The notes: a model not told the origin generated them from the sequence alone. Shown: positions 1 to 6,046, counted from the stretch's first letter. The stretch is 7,577 nt of DNA from Bacteroidales bacterium UBA5266 (GCA_002411545.1 DHTG01000046.1:1-7577), one strand, 5' to 3'. Numbers and translations are program-made.

Positions 1-141
1 CAGATTACAAGCAAAGCCAAAAAAAATAAAAACGATGTTGATATTAAAAAATATTCCAAACGGGAGATTATCATTAAACCCGGTCCTGCGTTAAAAAAAT
101 CTTCGAAAACATTCAATATATTGAAAAGAAAACATAAATAG
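1..141 (+). CDS. C-terminal fragment of an unidentified lysine-rich protein (5' end outside the window)
   Basis: Frame 1 is open from the first base to a TAG at 139-141, giving the last 46 residues of a protein that starts upstream. The fragment is very basic, about one third Lys/Arg, and ends KKSSKTFNILKRKHK. This looks like a disordered nucleic-acid-binding tail, but no domain is visible and I do not recognise the family. Frame 2 is also open for about 30 codons before a stop, so the choice of frame rests on length and on the stop lying just before the repeat island begins. It could be non-coding sequence read by chance. Confidence 0.4.
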   Translation, partial: QITSKAKKNKNDVDIKKYSKREIIIKPGPALKKSSKTFNILKRKHK

Positions 142-146
142 GATTG

Positions 147-280
147 AATAATATCACCCCTTCGGGGTTTTATAATTCCATGCCTAATTCATTCCACAAT
201 AATAATACCCCCTACGAGGTATCATTATCCCATATTTAATTCATGCAATAATATTAACACCCCTACAGGGTTGACATTGT
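147..280. repeat. Three tandem hairpin repeat units, period about 51-52 bp
   Basis: Three small GC-rich hairpins sit in AT-rich DNA at regular spacing. The first is ACCCC-TTC-GGGGT at 156-168, the second ATACCCCCTACGAGGTAT at 205-222, the third ACCCCTACAGGGTT at 259-272. The stems begin at 156, 207 and 259, so the period is 51 then 52 bp. Each is preceded by AATAAT-type sequence. Units 1 and 2 also share their tails (around CATnnnTAATTCAT), while unit 3 has drifted. Unit 2 has one stem mismatch (C210 opposite A217). No coding potential is visible. They resemble short palindromic intergenic repeats, but I cannot name the family. Confidence 0.7.
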
Positions 281-310
281 TCGCAACAATTTTTTTGTAA
301 TTGTTTTTAT

Positions 311-338
311 TTCGTGTTAATCTGTGGAAATCCGTGGG
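311..338. repeat. Dispersed-repeat-like stretch TTCGTGTTAATC...ATCCGTGG
   Basis: The segment TTCGTGTTAATCTGTGG followed by AAATCCGTGG has internally repeated CGTG/TGTGG/CGTGG words. It resembles an intergenic filler repeat that I recall from Bacteroidetes genomes. There is only one copy in the window, so its repeat status rests on memory and not on what can be seen here. Confidence 0.35.
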
Positions 339-377
339 CGGAAAAAGGACAAAAACGACATGAAGGACACCAACGCA

Positions 378-413
378 AGTCGTAGAGACGTACGGCCGTA
401 CGTCTCTACAGTC
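378..413. repeat. Perfect 28-bp palindrome flanked by 4-bp direct repeats (AGTC)
   Basis: Positions 382-409 are a perfect inverted repeat with no unpaired centre. Each half is GTAGAGACGTACGG. The tetranucleotide AGTC lies immediately on both sides (378-381 and 410-413), as a target-site duplication would. A further inverted pair, ACGACA at 355-360 and TGTCGT at 417-422, lies outside. The arm GTAGAGACG...CGTCTCTAC is reminiscent of interspersed palindromes I recall from cyanobacteria and some Bacteroidetes; that link is from memory. No gene overlaps it. Confidence 0.75.
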
Positions 414-435
414 GTGTGTCGTAAGCATAGAATCA

Positions 436-468
436 AGTCAGGGGGTGAATCCCAATCACCCCCTGACT
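436..468. repeat. Strong hairpin with 13-bp perfect arms upstream of gmk
   Basis: AGTCAGGGGGTGA (436-448) pairs perfectly with TCACCCCCTGACT (456-468) across a 7-nt loop, ATCCCAA. It is GC-rich in an AT-rich context. Neither side is followed by a run of T, so it is not a standard intrinsic terminator in either direction. It lies about 45 bp upstream of the gmk -33 element. It may be a palindromic repeat unit or an insulating hairpin closing the repeat island. Confidence 0.65.
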
Positions 469-512
469 AATGATTTTGTATTGTGAAAATCTGATTGAAA
501 AAAATGTTTTCT

Positions 513-544
513 ATTGCTTCATGATGCTTTATTTTGTACTTTTG
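513..544 (+). promoter_or_regulatory. Bacteroidetes-type promoter for gmk
   Basis: TACTTTTG at 537-544 is an exact match to the Bacteroidetes -7 consensus TAnnTTTG. ATTG at 513-516 lies 20 bp upstream as a -33 element. Transcription would start near 550, leaving a leader of about 20 nt before the gmk ATG at 572. This box lies inside the region that a longer reading of gmk would have to translate, so it decides the gmk start. The same ten bases, GTACTTTTGC, occur in the arcC promoter. Confidence 0.7.
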
Positions 545-571
545 CATTTAGAAATATTTCAAATTTTTCTA

Positions 572-1138
572 ATGAATCAAAAAATAATTATTTTTTCAGC
601 TCCTTCAGGATCAGGAAAAACAACCATACTGAAAGAGTTAATTCAATCCGATTTGCCATTGGCTTTCTCGATATCGGCAACGAGCCGTAAACAACGCTCG
701 GACGAAATTAATGGTAAAGATTATTATTTTTTGACCCCCGAACAATTCAAAGAAAAAATTGAACAGGATGCGTTTTTGGAATGGCAGGAAGTATATGAAA
801 ATCAGTTTTACGGAACATTGAAATCGGAGATTACACGTCTATTTTCCCTGAATAAGAATGTGGTTTTCGATGTGGATGTGCTCGGCGGTTTAAACATTAA
901 ACGGTATTACGGCGAACAAGCTTTGGCCATGTTTATTATGCCTCCTTCTTTGGATGTATTACGACAACGATTGATTACGAGAGGCACCGAAACCCAGGAG
1001 TCGTTGGAAAAGCGTTTGCAAAAAGCGGAATATGAAATATCTTTTGCTAAAGAATTTGATGTTGTTTTGATTAATGATAAACTCAAACAGTCGATCGACA
1101 GTTCCTATCAAATTATTTCAGATTTTTTTAAAAGATAA
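572..1138 (+). CDS. gmk: Guanylate kinase (Gmk)
   Basis: This cytoplasmic enzyme converts GMP + ATP to GDP + ADP, the essential step toward GTP and dGTP. The protein is 188 residues, normal for bacterial Gmk. The P-loop APSGSGKTT is at residues 10-18. The GMP-binding region begins at SATSRK (35-40, R39). It continues through the DYYF segment (50-53), E70 and the FYGT motif (79-82, Y80). FDVDVLGG (99-106) and the lid arginines R133, R137 and R148 follow. The frame is open back to an ATG at 470, but the extra 34 residues are hydrophobic, unlike Gmk, and overlap the promoter box at 537-544. The ATG at 572 puts the P-loop ten residues from the N-terminus, as usual. The aminotransferase follows after 35 nt, possibly co-transcribed. 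In many Bacteroidetes gmk is followed by nadD; it is not here. Confidence 0.96.
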   Translation: MNQKIIIFSAPSGSGKTTILKELIQSDLPLAFSISATSRKQRSDEINGKDYYFLTPEQFKEKIEQDAFLEWQEVYENQFYGTLKSEITRLFSLNKNVVFDVDVLGGLNIKRYYGEQALAMFIMPPSLDVLRQRLITRGTETQESLEKRLQKAEYEISFAKEFDVVLINDKLKQSIDSSYQIISDFFKR

Positions 1139-1173
1139 GCGGTTTAGATAATAATTTAAAATAATACATAGAT

Positions 1174-2490
1174 ATGAAAGATACACCAATACCTTATGAA
1201 ATTGTAAAACAAAGAATTAAAGAGAGTAATTTACCTAGTATCGGTAAAGCATCCATAAGGGAAGTTAAACGATTGATTAATGAGATTGAACAAGCTTCGG
1301 GCAAAAAATTTATTCGTATGGAGATGGGTATCCCGGGTTTACCGGCAGTAACGATAGGATTGGAAGCACAAAAAAAAGCCCTTGATAATGGGGTGGCAGC
1401 ACTCTATCCAGATATTGATGGTATTCCCGAATTGAAAAAGGAAATGTCGCGTTTTTGTAAGAATTTTTTAGATATTGATGTGAAACCCGCTTCTTGTATT
1501 CCTACCGTAGGTTCCATGCAAGCAGGTTTTGCCACTTTTCTTACATTCCAACATTTGCAAAAAGGGAAAGACACCACTTTGTTTATCGACCCCGGTTTTC
1601 CGGTTCAAAAACAACAACATCGTATTCTTGGTGCCAAATTCGAAAGTTTCGATGTGTATGATTTTCGTGGCGACAAATTGAAAGATAAATTGGAAAGCTA
1701 TTTAAAAAAAGGAAACATACATTCCATTATATATTCCAATCCCAATAATCCTTCATGGATATGTTTCACCGAAAAGGAATTGCGTATTATCGGCGAATTG
1801 GCAAAGAAATATGATGCTATCGTCATAGAAGATTTGGCTTATTTCGGTATGGATTTCCGTAAAGACATTTCATCTCCCGGCCAGCCTCCTTATCAAGCTA
1901 CGGTTGCTAAATATACCGATAAATATGTCTTGTTTATATCAAGTTCGAAAGCATTTAGTTATGCCGGTGAACGTTTGGGTGTTATGGTGCTTTCCGACAC
2001 TTTATTCCAAGGTCAATATCCCGATCTTAAACCTTATTTTGGTACCGACAACCTGGGACATGCCATTGTTTACGGTTCGGTTTATGCTTTAAGTTCAGGC
2101 ACTTCACATTCAGCACAATATGCTATGGCTGCCATCTTGAAAGCTTGCAACGACGGAACGTATAATTTTGTGCAAGGAATGATCGAATACAGAGATAAAG
2201 CCCATGTAATGAAAAAGATGTTTACAGATAATGGCTTTAAAATCGTGTACGACAAAGACGAAGACCAAGCATTATCCGACGGCTTTTATTTTACCATCAG
2301 TTATCCCGGATATAGTGGCGAAGAATTACTCGAAGAGTTATTGTATTATGGCATCAGTGCCATTTCATTGGCTATTACCGGCAGTCAACGATTGGAAGGA
2401 TTAAGGGCTTGTGTTTCGCTTGTTCCAAAAAGTCAGTTCCCTGAATTGGAAGAACGTTTGAAAGCGTTTGCAAAGAATCATCCTTTATAA
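1174..2490 (+). CDS. Pyridoxal-phosphate-dependent aminotransferase, class I/II (fold type I), substrate unknown
   Basis: A complete 438-residue PLP enzyme of the aspartate-aminotransferase fold. TVGSMQAG (111-118) is the phosphate-binding loop. NPNNP (189-193) carries the Asn that contacts the PLP ring oxygen. D220 and Y223 in EDLAYFG contact the pyridine nitrogen and ring. SSSKAF (256-261) holds the Schiff-base lysine K259, followed by R267. R411 in LEGLRACVSL is placed to bind the substrate alpha-carboxylate. All catalytic residues are present, so it should transfer amino groups between amino acids and 2-oxo acids. The substrate cannot be read from the sequence. The length is somewhat above the usual 390-410, because of an N-terminal helix region before the YPDIDG segment. 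It lies 35 nt after gmk and 13 nt before the histidine kinase, suggesting one transcript. No signal peptide or membrane segment is visible. Confidence 0.92.
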   Translation: MKDTPIPYEIVKQRIKESNLPSIGKASIREVKRLINEIEQASGKKFIRMEMGIPGLPAVTIGLEAQKKALDNGVAALYPDIDGIPELKKEMSRFCKNFLDIDVKPASCIPTVGSMQAGFATFLTFQHLQKGKDTTLFIDPGFPVQKQQHRILGAKFESFDVYDFRGDKLKDKLESYLKKGNIHSIIYSNPNNPSWICFTEKELRIIGELAKKYDAIVIEDLAYFGMDFRKDISSPGQPPYQATVAKYTDKYVLFISSSKAFSYAGERLGVMVLSDTLFQGQYPDLKPYFGTDNLGHAIVYGSVYALSSGTSHSAQYAMAAILKACNDGTYNFVQGMIEYRDKAHVMKKMFTDNGFKIVYDKDEDQALSDGFYFTISYPGYSGEELLEELLYYGISAISLAITGSQRLEGLRACVSLVPKSQFPELEERLKAFAKNHPL

Positions 2491-2503
2491 AAGCACACTT
2501 ATT

Positions 2504-3577
2504 ATGGCTATTAAAACGAAATACAGAAAATACAGATATATCAATCCAAAAGGAATTGCATTTTTAAATGCATTAGGTATAAGTTTAGTAGCCATCATTG
2601 TTTTTTGTTTACTTCATTTTACGCTGGGTTTGCCCTTGGGTATAAGCTTAGTCGTAATGTCGTTAGCAGGGTTCCTCTTTGCTTTTTTATTAACATATTT
2701 GTGGATAGACTCCTTTATTTATCAAAAAATCCGCTTGTTATACAAAGTAATTCTCGATTTTAAAATGTCGAAAACTACTAAAAAAGAATGGGAAAAAAAA
2801 TATCGTTCCATAGAAGCAGCCGAAAAAGATGCCATGATTTTTATGGAGAAAAAAAATGCAGAAATGGAACAATTGCGAAAAATGGAGAATTATCGGAAGG
2901 AGTTTTTAGGAAATGTGTCACATGAACTGAAAACTCCTTTGACTACGATTCAAGGTTATGTGTTAACGCTATTAGACGGTGGATTGTCCGATGAAAAAAT
3001 TAACTATAAGTATTTATTTCGTGCCTCTAAAAATATCGATCGTATTATTGCCATTGTTGACGATTTGGAAATGATTTCTAAGCTAGAATATCAAGAGTTT
3101 TCACTCCATTTTGAAACTGTAGATTTGTATAAATTATTACATGAAACGATAGACTTATTTGAAATACAATCTAAGAAAAACAATGTAAACTATGTAATCA
3201 ATGCCAATGTAGAACATTCCTATAAGGTATATGCCGACAAAGAATGTTTGCAAAATGTATTTATGAATCTCATCAGTAATGCTATAAAATATAACGATAA
3301 AGAGGAAAAACAAATTAAAATCAAATTCTTCGATATGGATGAAAATTATTTAGTGGAAATTACCGATAATGGGATAGGTATTGAAAGTGAATCCATTCCA
3401 CGATTATTCGAACGGTTTTATCGTGTCTCCAAAGACCGCTCACGCGAAATGGGTGGTTCAGGTTTAGGGCTTGCTATAGTGAAACATATTATGGAAGCTC
3501 ACGGTCAAACTATTAACGTGAGAAGTACTCCCAATATAGGTTCCACTTTTAGTTTTACGCTCAAGAAGGCAAATTAA
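2504..3577 (+). CDS. Membrane sensor histidine kinase (PhoR-like HisKA/HATPase_c)
   Basis: A 357-residue two-component sensor. Two hydrophobic helices at about 18-40 and 45-68 are joined by only a few residues, so there is essentially no extracytoplasmic sensing domain. A charged helical linker (about 85-130, probably coiled coil) leads to the HisKA domain. Its H-box NVSHELKTP carries the phospho-acceptor H140. The ATPase domain has an N-box (NLISNA, 255-260), G1 (DNGIG, 288-292), F-box (LFERFYRV, 301-308) and G2 (GGSGLGLAIV, 317-326). All kinase motifs look intact. The ATG at 2504 is preferred over an in-frame TTG at 2468, which would overlap the aminotransferase. No response regulator is adjacent: upstream is an aminotransferase and downstream a 475-bp gap. 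The signal and partner are therefore unknown. An unlinked partner, as for the Porphyromonas PorX/PorY pair, is possible but unproven. Confidence 0.93.
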   Translation: MAIKTKYRKYRYINPKGIAFLNALGISLVAIIVFCLLHFTLGLPLGISLVVMSLAGFLFAFLLTYLWIDSFIYQKIRLLYKVILDFKMSKTTKKEWEKKYRSIEAAEKDAMIFMEKKNAEMEQLRKMENYRKEFLGNVSHELKTPLTTIQGYVLTLLDGGLSDEKINYKYLFRASKNIDRIIAIVDDLEMISKLEYQEFSLHFETVDLYKLLHETIDLFEIQSKKNNVNYVINANVEHSYKVYADKECLQNVFMNLISNAIKYNDKEEKQIKIKFFDMDENYLVEITDNGIGIESESIPRLFERFYRVSKDRSREMGGSGLGLAIVKHIMEAHGQTINVRSTPNIGSTFSFTLKKAN

Positions 3578-3806
3578 GTATATGTAAATCATTCATTAGA
3601 CCAGCAAGTAGGGTTTTGCTGTTGCAGTTAATGTTATTTTTTGAATTTCTTTAAATCTTCCATAGGAAGCAGCTATCAATCATTTCATATATCGTAATCC
3701 CAGGTGTTTAAACAAAAATCCGATAACAGGAATTTTCAAAATACGTTCTTTGTCGGAGGTGTTGTGATAAATTAAAACGCAAAGGTAAAGTTTTTTTTGA
3801 TTGTAT
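3578..3806. other. Non-coding gap after the histidine kinase, with a weak hairpin
   Basis: No convincing gene on either strand. A small hairpin, CAGCAA (3602-3607) with TTGCTG (3616-3621) and an 8-nt loop, lies 24 nt after the kinase stop. It has no following T-run, so it is a poor terminator. On the minus strand an open stretch of about 40 codons ends at a TGA at 3682-3680. It contains ERILKIPVIGFLFKHLGLR but has no usable start codon at its beginning. It could be a gene relic or chance. Confidence 0.4.
3780..3787 (-). promoter_or_regulatory. Possible minus-strand -7 box (TACCTTTG)
   Basis: CAAAGGTA on the plus strand reads TACCTTTG on the minus strand, an exact match to TAnnTTTG. No TTG-type -33 element stands at the expected distance. 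If active, it would transcribe leftward into the gap behind the histidine kinase, where no good gene is seen. Such 8-mers also occur by chance in AT-rich DNA. Confidence 0.25.
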
Positions 3807-3917
3807 AATTAGTTTCATCATTGTCCGATATAAATTTCGATATTGTTACTGATTCTTCGCTTCACTTCGTTACGCTCAGAATCTGTTGAGTTTTATCGGA
3901 CAATAGTGAATTAGTTT
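3807..3917. mobile_element. Candidate MITE: 93 bp with 15-bp terminal inverted repeats and 9-bp target duplication
   Basis: The element spans 3816-3908. The left end CATCATTGTCCGATA (3816-3830) matches the reverse complement of the right end TATCGGACAATAGTG (3894-3908) at 13 of 15 positions, with the inner 11 identical. The 9-mer AATTAGTTT abuts the left end exactly (3807-3815) and recurs abutting the right end exactly (3909-3917), as expected of a target-site duplication. It is far too short to encode a transposase, so it would be a non-autonomous element mobilised in trans. A second palindromic unit is nested at 3851-3883. I cannot assign the IS family from these ends. Confidence 0.65.
3851..3883. 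repeat. Palindromic repeat unit GATTCT...AGAATC nested in the MITE-like element
   Basis: GATTCT (3851-3856) and AGAATC (3878-3883) bracket TTCGCTTCACTTCGTTACGC-type sequence. On the minus strand it reads GATTCTGAGCG...GAAGCGAAGAATC. I recall very similar 'TTCTGAGCGAAGCGAAGAAT' units scattered through many unrelated bacterial genomes; that is memory, not a search. Here it forms the core of the larger inverted repeat. Confidence 0.5.
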
Positions 3918-3991
3918 AAGCAATAAGTTGTTTTATTAGAGATAAACAAGTTTAATTTTATCATTCAAACAAAATTACATTTACTCCTCCT

Positions 3992-4021
3992 TTTGGAATA
4001 TGATAATTTTGTGTACTTTTG
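3992..4021 (+). promoter_or_regulatory. Bacteroidetes-type promoter for the arcC-argF pair
   Basis: TACTTTTG at 4014-4021 matches the -7 consensus TAnnTTTG exactly. TTTG at 3992-3995 lies 18 bp upstream as the -33 element, close to the usual spacing. Transcription would begin near 4028, giving a leader of about 25 nt before the ATG. The box shares GTACTTTTGC with the gmk promoter. Because a long gap separates it from the histidine kinase, arcC probably begins a new transcript. I saw no clear arginine-repressor box. Confidence 0.7.
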
Positions 4022-4052
4022 CGCCACAAATCTTAAATGAAAATATTTAATT

Positions 4053-5000
4053 ATGATGCAGAAATTAGCCGTAGTTGCTTTTGGCGGAAATGCTTTATTA
4101 CGAGCAGGTGAACGTGGTACTATCGACGAACAGGAAACAAATGTGTATCGCACTTGTGAAGGTTTGTTGGAACTGGTAAAGCATAACTATAATATTGTTA
4201 TCGGTCATGGTAACGGTCCTCAGGTAGGGAATATATTGTTGCAAGTCAATGCCGGTGAAAAAATGTTTGGTATTCCCGAAATGCCCTTGGATATATGCGG
4301 AGCTTATTCTCAAGGCTTTATCGGTTATATAATTGAACAACAGTTTCAGAATGTATTAAAAAAACATGCCGTTGAACGTAACATCGTTTCTTTGATAACA
4401 CAAGTGATAGTCGATAAAAATGATCCGGCTTTCCAGCATCCCACCAAGCCTATAGGTCCTTATTACAGCAAGGAAGAGATGGAAGATTTAAAACAAAAGA
4501 ATCCGAAAGATTCCTATGCCGAAGATCCAAAGGGTAAAGGATGGCGTAAAGTAGTGGCATCACCAAAACCGCTCTTTATCAATAATACCCCTGTTATCGA
4601 AAAACTTGCCCGCGAAGGAAATATAGTAGTTACGGTGGGTGGTGGCGGCATTCCGACCTTTTATGTGGAACCCGATAAACTGCAAGGTATCGATGCCGTT
4701 ATCGATAAGGATTTGGCATCCTCGAAATTAGCCGTCGATATCAAAGCCGACGAATTTTATATTTTAACCGATGTGCCCAAAGTATATATCAATTTCCGAA
4801 AACCGGGGGAAAAAGCTTTGGATGTGATTAGTGTTGCCCAAGCAAAACAATACATTCAAGAAGGTCATTTCACGGAAGGTTCCATGGCACCTAAAATACG
4901 TGCCGCCATTCATTTTGTGGAACAAAGCGGTAAAAAATGCATTATTACCGAAGCCGGTCGCTTGGGTAACAGCGATTGTGGCACTCATATTATAGCGTAA
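4053..5000 (+). CDS. arcC: Carbamate kinase
   Basis: This cytoplasmic enzyme makes ATP from carbamoyl phosphate and ADP, releasing carbamate, which decays to NH3 and CO2. It is the energy-yielding last step of arginine or citrulline fermentation. The 315-residue protein has the usual family length and the amino-acid-kinase fold. The phosphate-binding N-terminus AFGGNAL is at 9-15 and GHGNGPQVG at 51-59. The subdomain segment characteristic of carbamate kinases is [11 protein letters not shown] (129-139). [11 protein letters not shown] (163-173), GGGGIP (196-201), [14 protein letters not shown] (214-227, K219) and GSMAPKI (276-282) follow, ending in CGTHI. It starts ATGATG; either codon (4053 or 4056) could be used. 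The ornithine carbamoyltransferase follows after 34 nt and would supply its substrate, so the two form a natural operon under the promoter at 3992-4021. Confidence 0.96.
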   Translation: MMQKLAVVAFGGNALLRAGERGTIDEQETNVYRTCEGLLELVKHNYNIVIGHGNGPQVGNILLQVNAGEKMFGIPEMPLDICGAYSQGFIGYIIEQQFQNVLKKHAVERNIVSLITQVIVDKNDPAFQHPTKPIGPYYSKEEMEDLKQKNPKDSYAEDPKGKGWRKVVASPKPLFINNTPVIEKLAREGNIVVTVGGGGIPTFYVEPDKLQGIDAVIDKDLASSKLAVDIKADEFYILTDVPKVYINFRKPGEKALDVISVAQAKQYIQEGHFTEGSMAPKIRAAIHFVEQSGKKCIITEAGRLGNSDCGTHIIA

Positions 5001-5034
5001 ACATAAATATTTAATCATAAAAAATAATAGAATT

Positions 5035-6036
5035 ATGGCTTTTAATGTAAGAAACAGAAATTTTTTGAAGCTTTTAGATTTCTCACCCAAAGAAATACAA
5101 TTCTTTTTGGATTTGGCTGCCGATTTGAAAAAAGCTAAATATACCGGGACAGAACAACCGATGTTGAAAGGTAAAAATATCGTATTGTTATTCGAAAAAG
5201 ATTCAACCCGTACCCGTTGTTCCTTTGAAGTTGCGGCATTAGATCAAGGCGCACACGTAACCTATTTAGGCCCTTCCGGTTCGCAAATGGGTAAAAAAGA
5301 ATCCATGAAAGATACCGCCCGCGTGTTGGGACGTTTGTATGACGGCATAGAATACCGCGGTTATTCGCAAGATATAGTCGAAGCATTGGGAAAATATGCC
5401 GGTGTGCCGGTATGGAACGGTCTAACCACCGAATTTCATCCCACACAAATCTTAGCCGATTTTATGACCATGCTTGAACACAGCGATAAACCCTTAAATC
5501 AGATTTCCTTCTGTTATTTAGGCGATGCCCGCAACAATATGGGTAACTCCTTGATGGTTGGTGCTGCCAAAATGGGAATGGATTTCCGTGCCGCCGCTCC
5601 CAAAGCTTGTCAACCCGATACCAAATTAGTGGATCAATGTAAAGAAATAGCCAAAGAAACAGGGGCTAAAATAAAAATTACCGATAAAGTGGATGAAGCC
5701 GTTAAAGGGGTCGATTTCTTATACACCGACGTTTGGGTTTCCATGGGTGAACCGGCCGAAGTTTGGGAAGAAAGAATAAAATTATTAAAACCTTATCAAG
5801 TCAATAGGGATGTGGTTAAGAAAACGGGAAATCCGAAAGTGAAATTTCTGCATTGCTTGCCTGCATTCCATAACAGAGAGACTACGGTTGGTGAAGAAAT
5901 TTATCAAAAATACGGTTTGGAAGCTATGGAAGTAACCGAAGATGTGTTCGAATCGCCCATGTCGATTGTTTTCGACGAAGCCGAAAACCGTTTACATACC
6001 ATCAAAGCAGTGATGGTGGCAACTTTAGGAAAATAA
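5035..6036 (+). CDS. argF: Ornithine carbamoyltransferase, probably catabolic (ArcB-like)
   Basis: The enzyme interconverts ornithine + carbamoyl phosphate and citrulline + Pi. The 333-residue protein is complete. It has the carbamoyl-phosphate loop STRTR (57-61), HPTQ (135-138), the ornithine-contacting N167/N168 segment (DARNNMGNS), the SMG loop (WVSMG, 234-238) and HCLP (273-276, C274). R319 lies near the C-terminus. The SMG loop is the signature of true ornithine enzymes. It argues against the putrescine enzyme and against the acetyl- or succinyl-ornithine transcarbamylase known from Bacteroides fragilis arginine synthesis. The 34-nt spacing behind arcC indicates citrulline breakdown to ATP, hence the alternative name arcB. 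Its direction in the cell is inferred from context. An intrinsic terminator lies 11 nt after the stop. Confidence 0.95.
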   Translation: MAFNVRNRNFLKLLDFSPKEIQFFLDLAADLKKAKYTGTEQPMLKGKNIVLLFEKDSTRTRCSFEVAALDQGAHVTYLGPSGSQMGKKESMKDTARVLGRLYDGIEYRGYSQDIVEALGKYAGVPVWNGLTTEFHPTQILADFMTMLEHSDKPLNQISFCYLGDARNNMGNSLMVGAAKMGMDFRAAAPKACQPDTKLVDQCKEIAKETGAKIKITDKVDEAVKGVDFLYTDVWVSMGEPAEVWEERIKLLKPYQVNRDVVKKTGNPKVKFLHCLPAFHNRETTVGEEIYQKYGLEAMEVTEDVFESPMSIVFDEAENRLHTIKAVMVATLGK

Positions 6037-6046
6037 AATAAACTAT

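Noticed and set aside
147..280. CRISPR-like array
   Set aside because: The repeats are short imperfect hairpins and the intervening sequences are similar to each other rather than unique. No cas gene is present.
225..428. A 67-codon minus-strand reading frame
   Set aside because: It runs straight across the repeat island, including the 28-bp palindrome, has no family features, and no promoter was seen for it.
470..571. N-terminal extension of gmk from the ATG at 470
   Set aside because: It overlaps the promoter box, would put 34 hydrophobic residues before the P-loop, and exceeds the normal Gmk length.
2468..2503. TTG start of the histidine kinase overlapping the aminotransferase
   Set aside because: The ATG at 2504 gives clean 13-nt spacing. 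The extra 12 residues add nothing recognisable.
3602..3621. Intrinsic terminator for the histidine kinase
   Set aside because: The stem is only 6 bp and no T-run follows, so it is described only as a weak hairpin.
3918..4013. Arginine-repressor operator upstream of arcC
   Set aside because: AT-rich sequence gives loose partial matches only. No convincing pair of boxes could be defined by eye.
4764..5446. Long minus-strand frames antisense to arcC and the carbamoyltransferase gene
   Set aside because: They are mirror frames of well-supported genes, with no family motifs and no start context.
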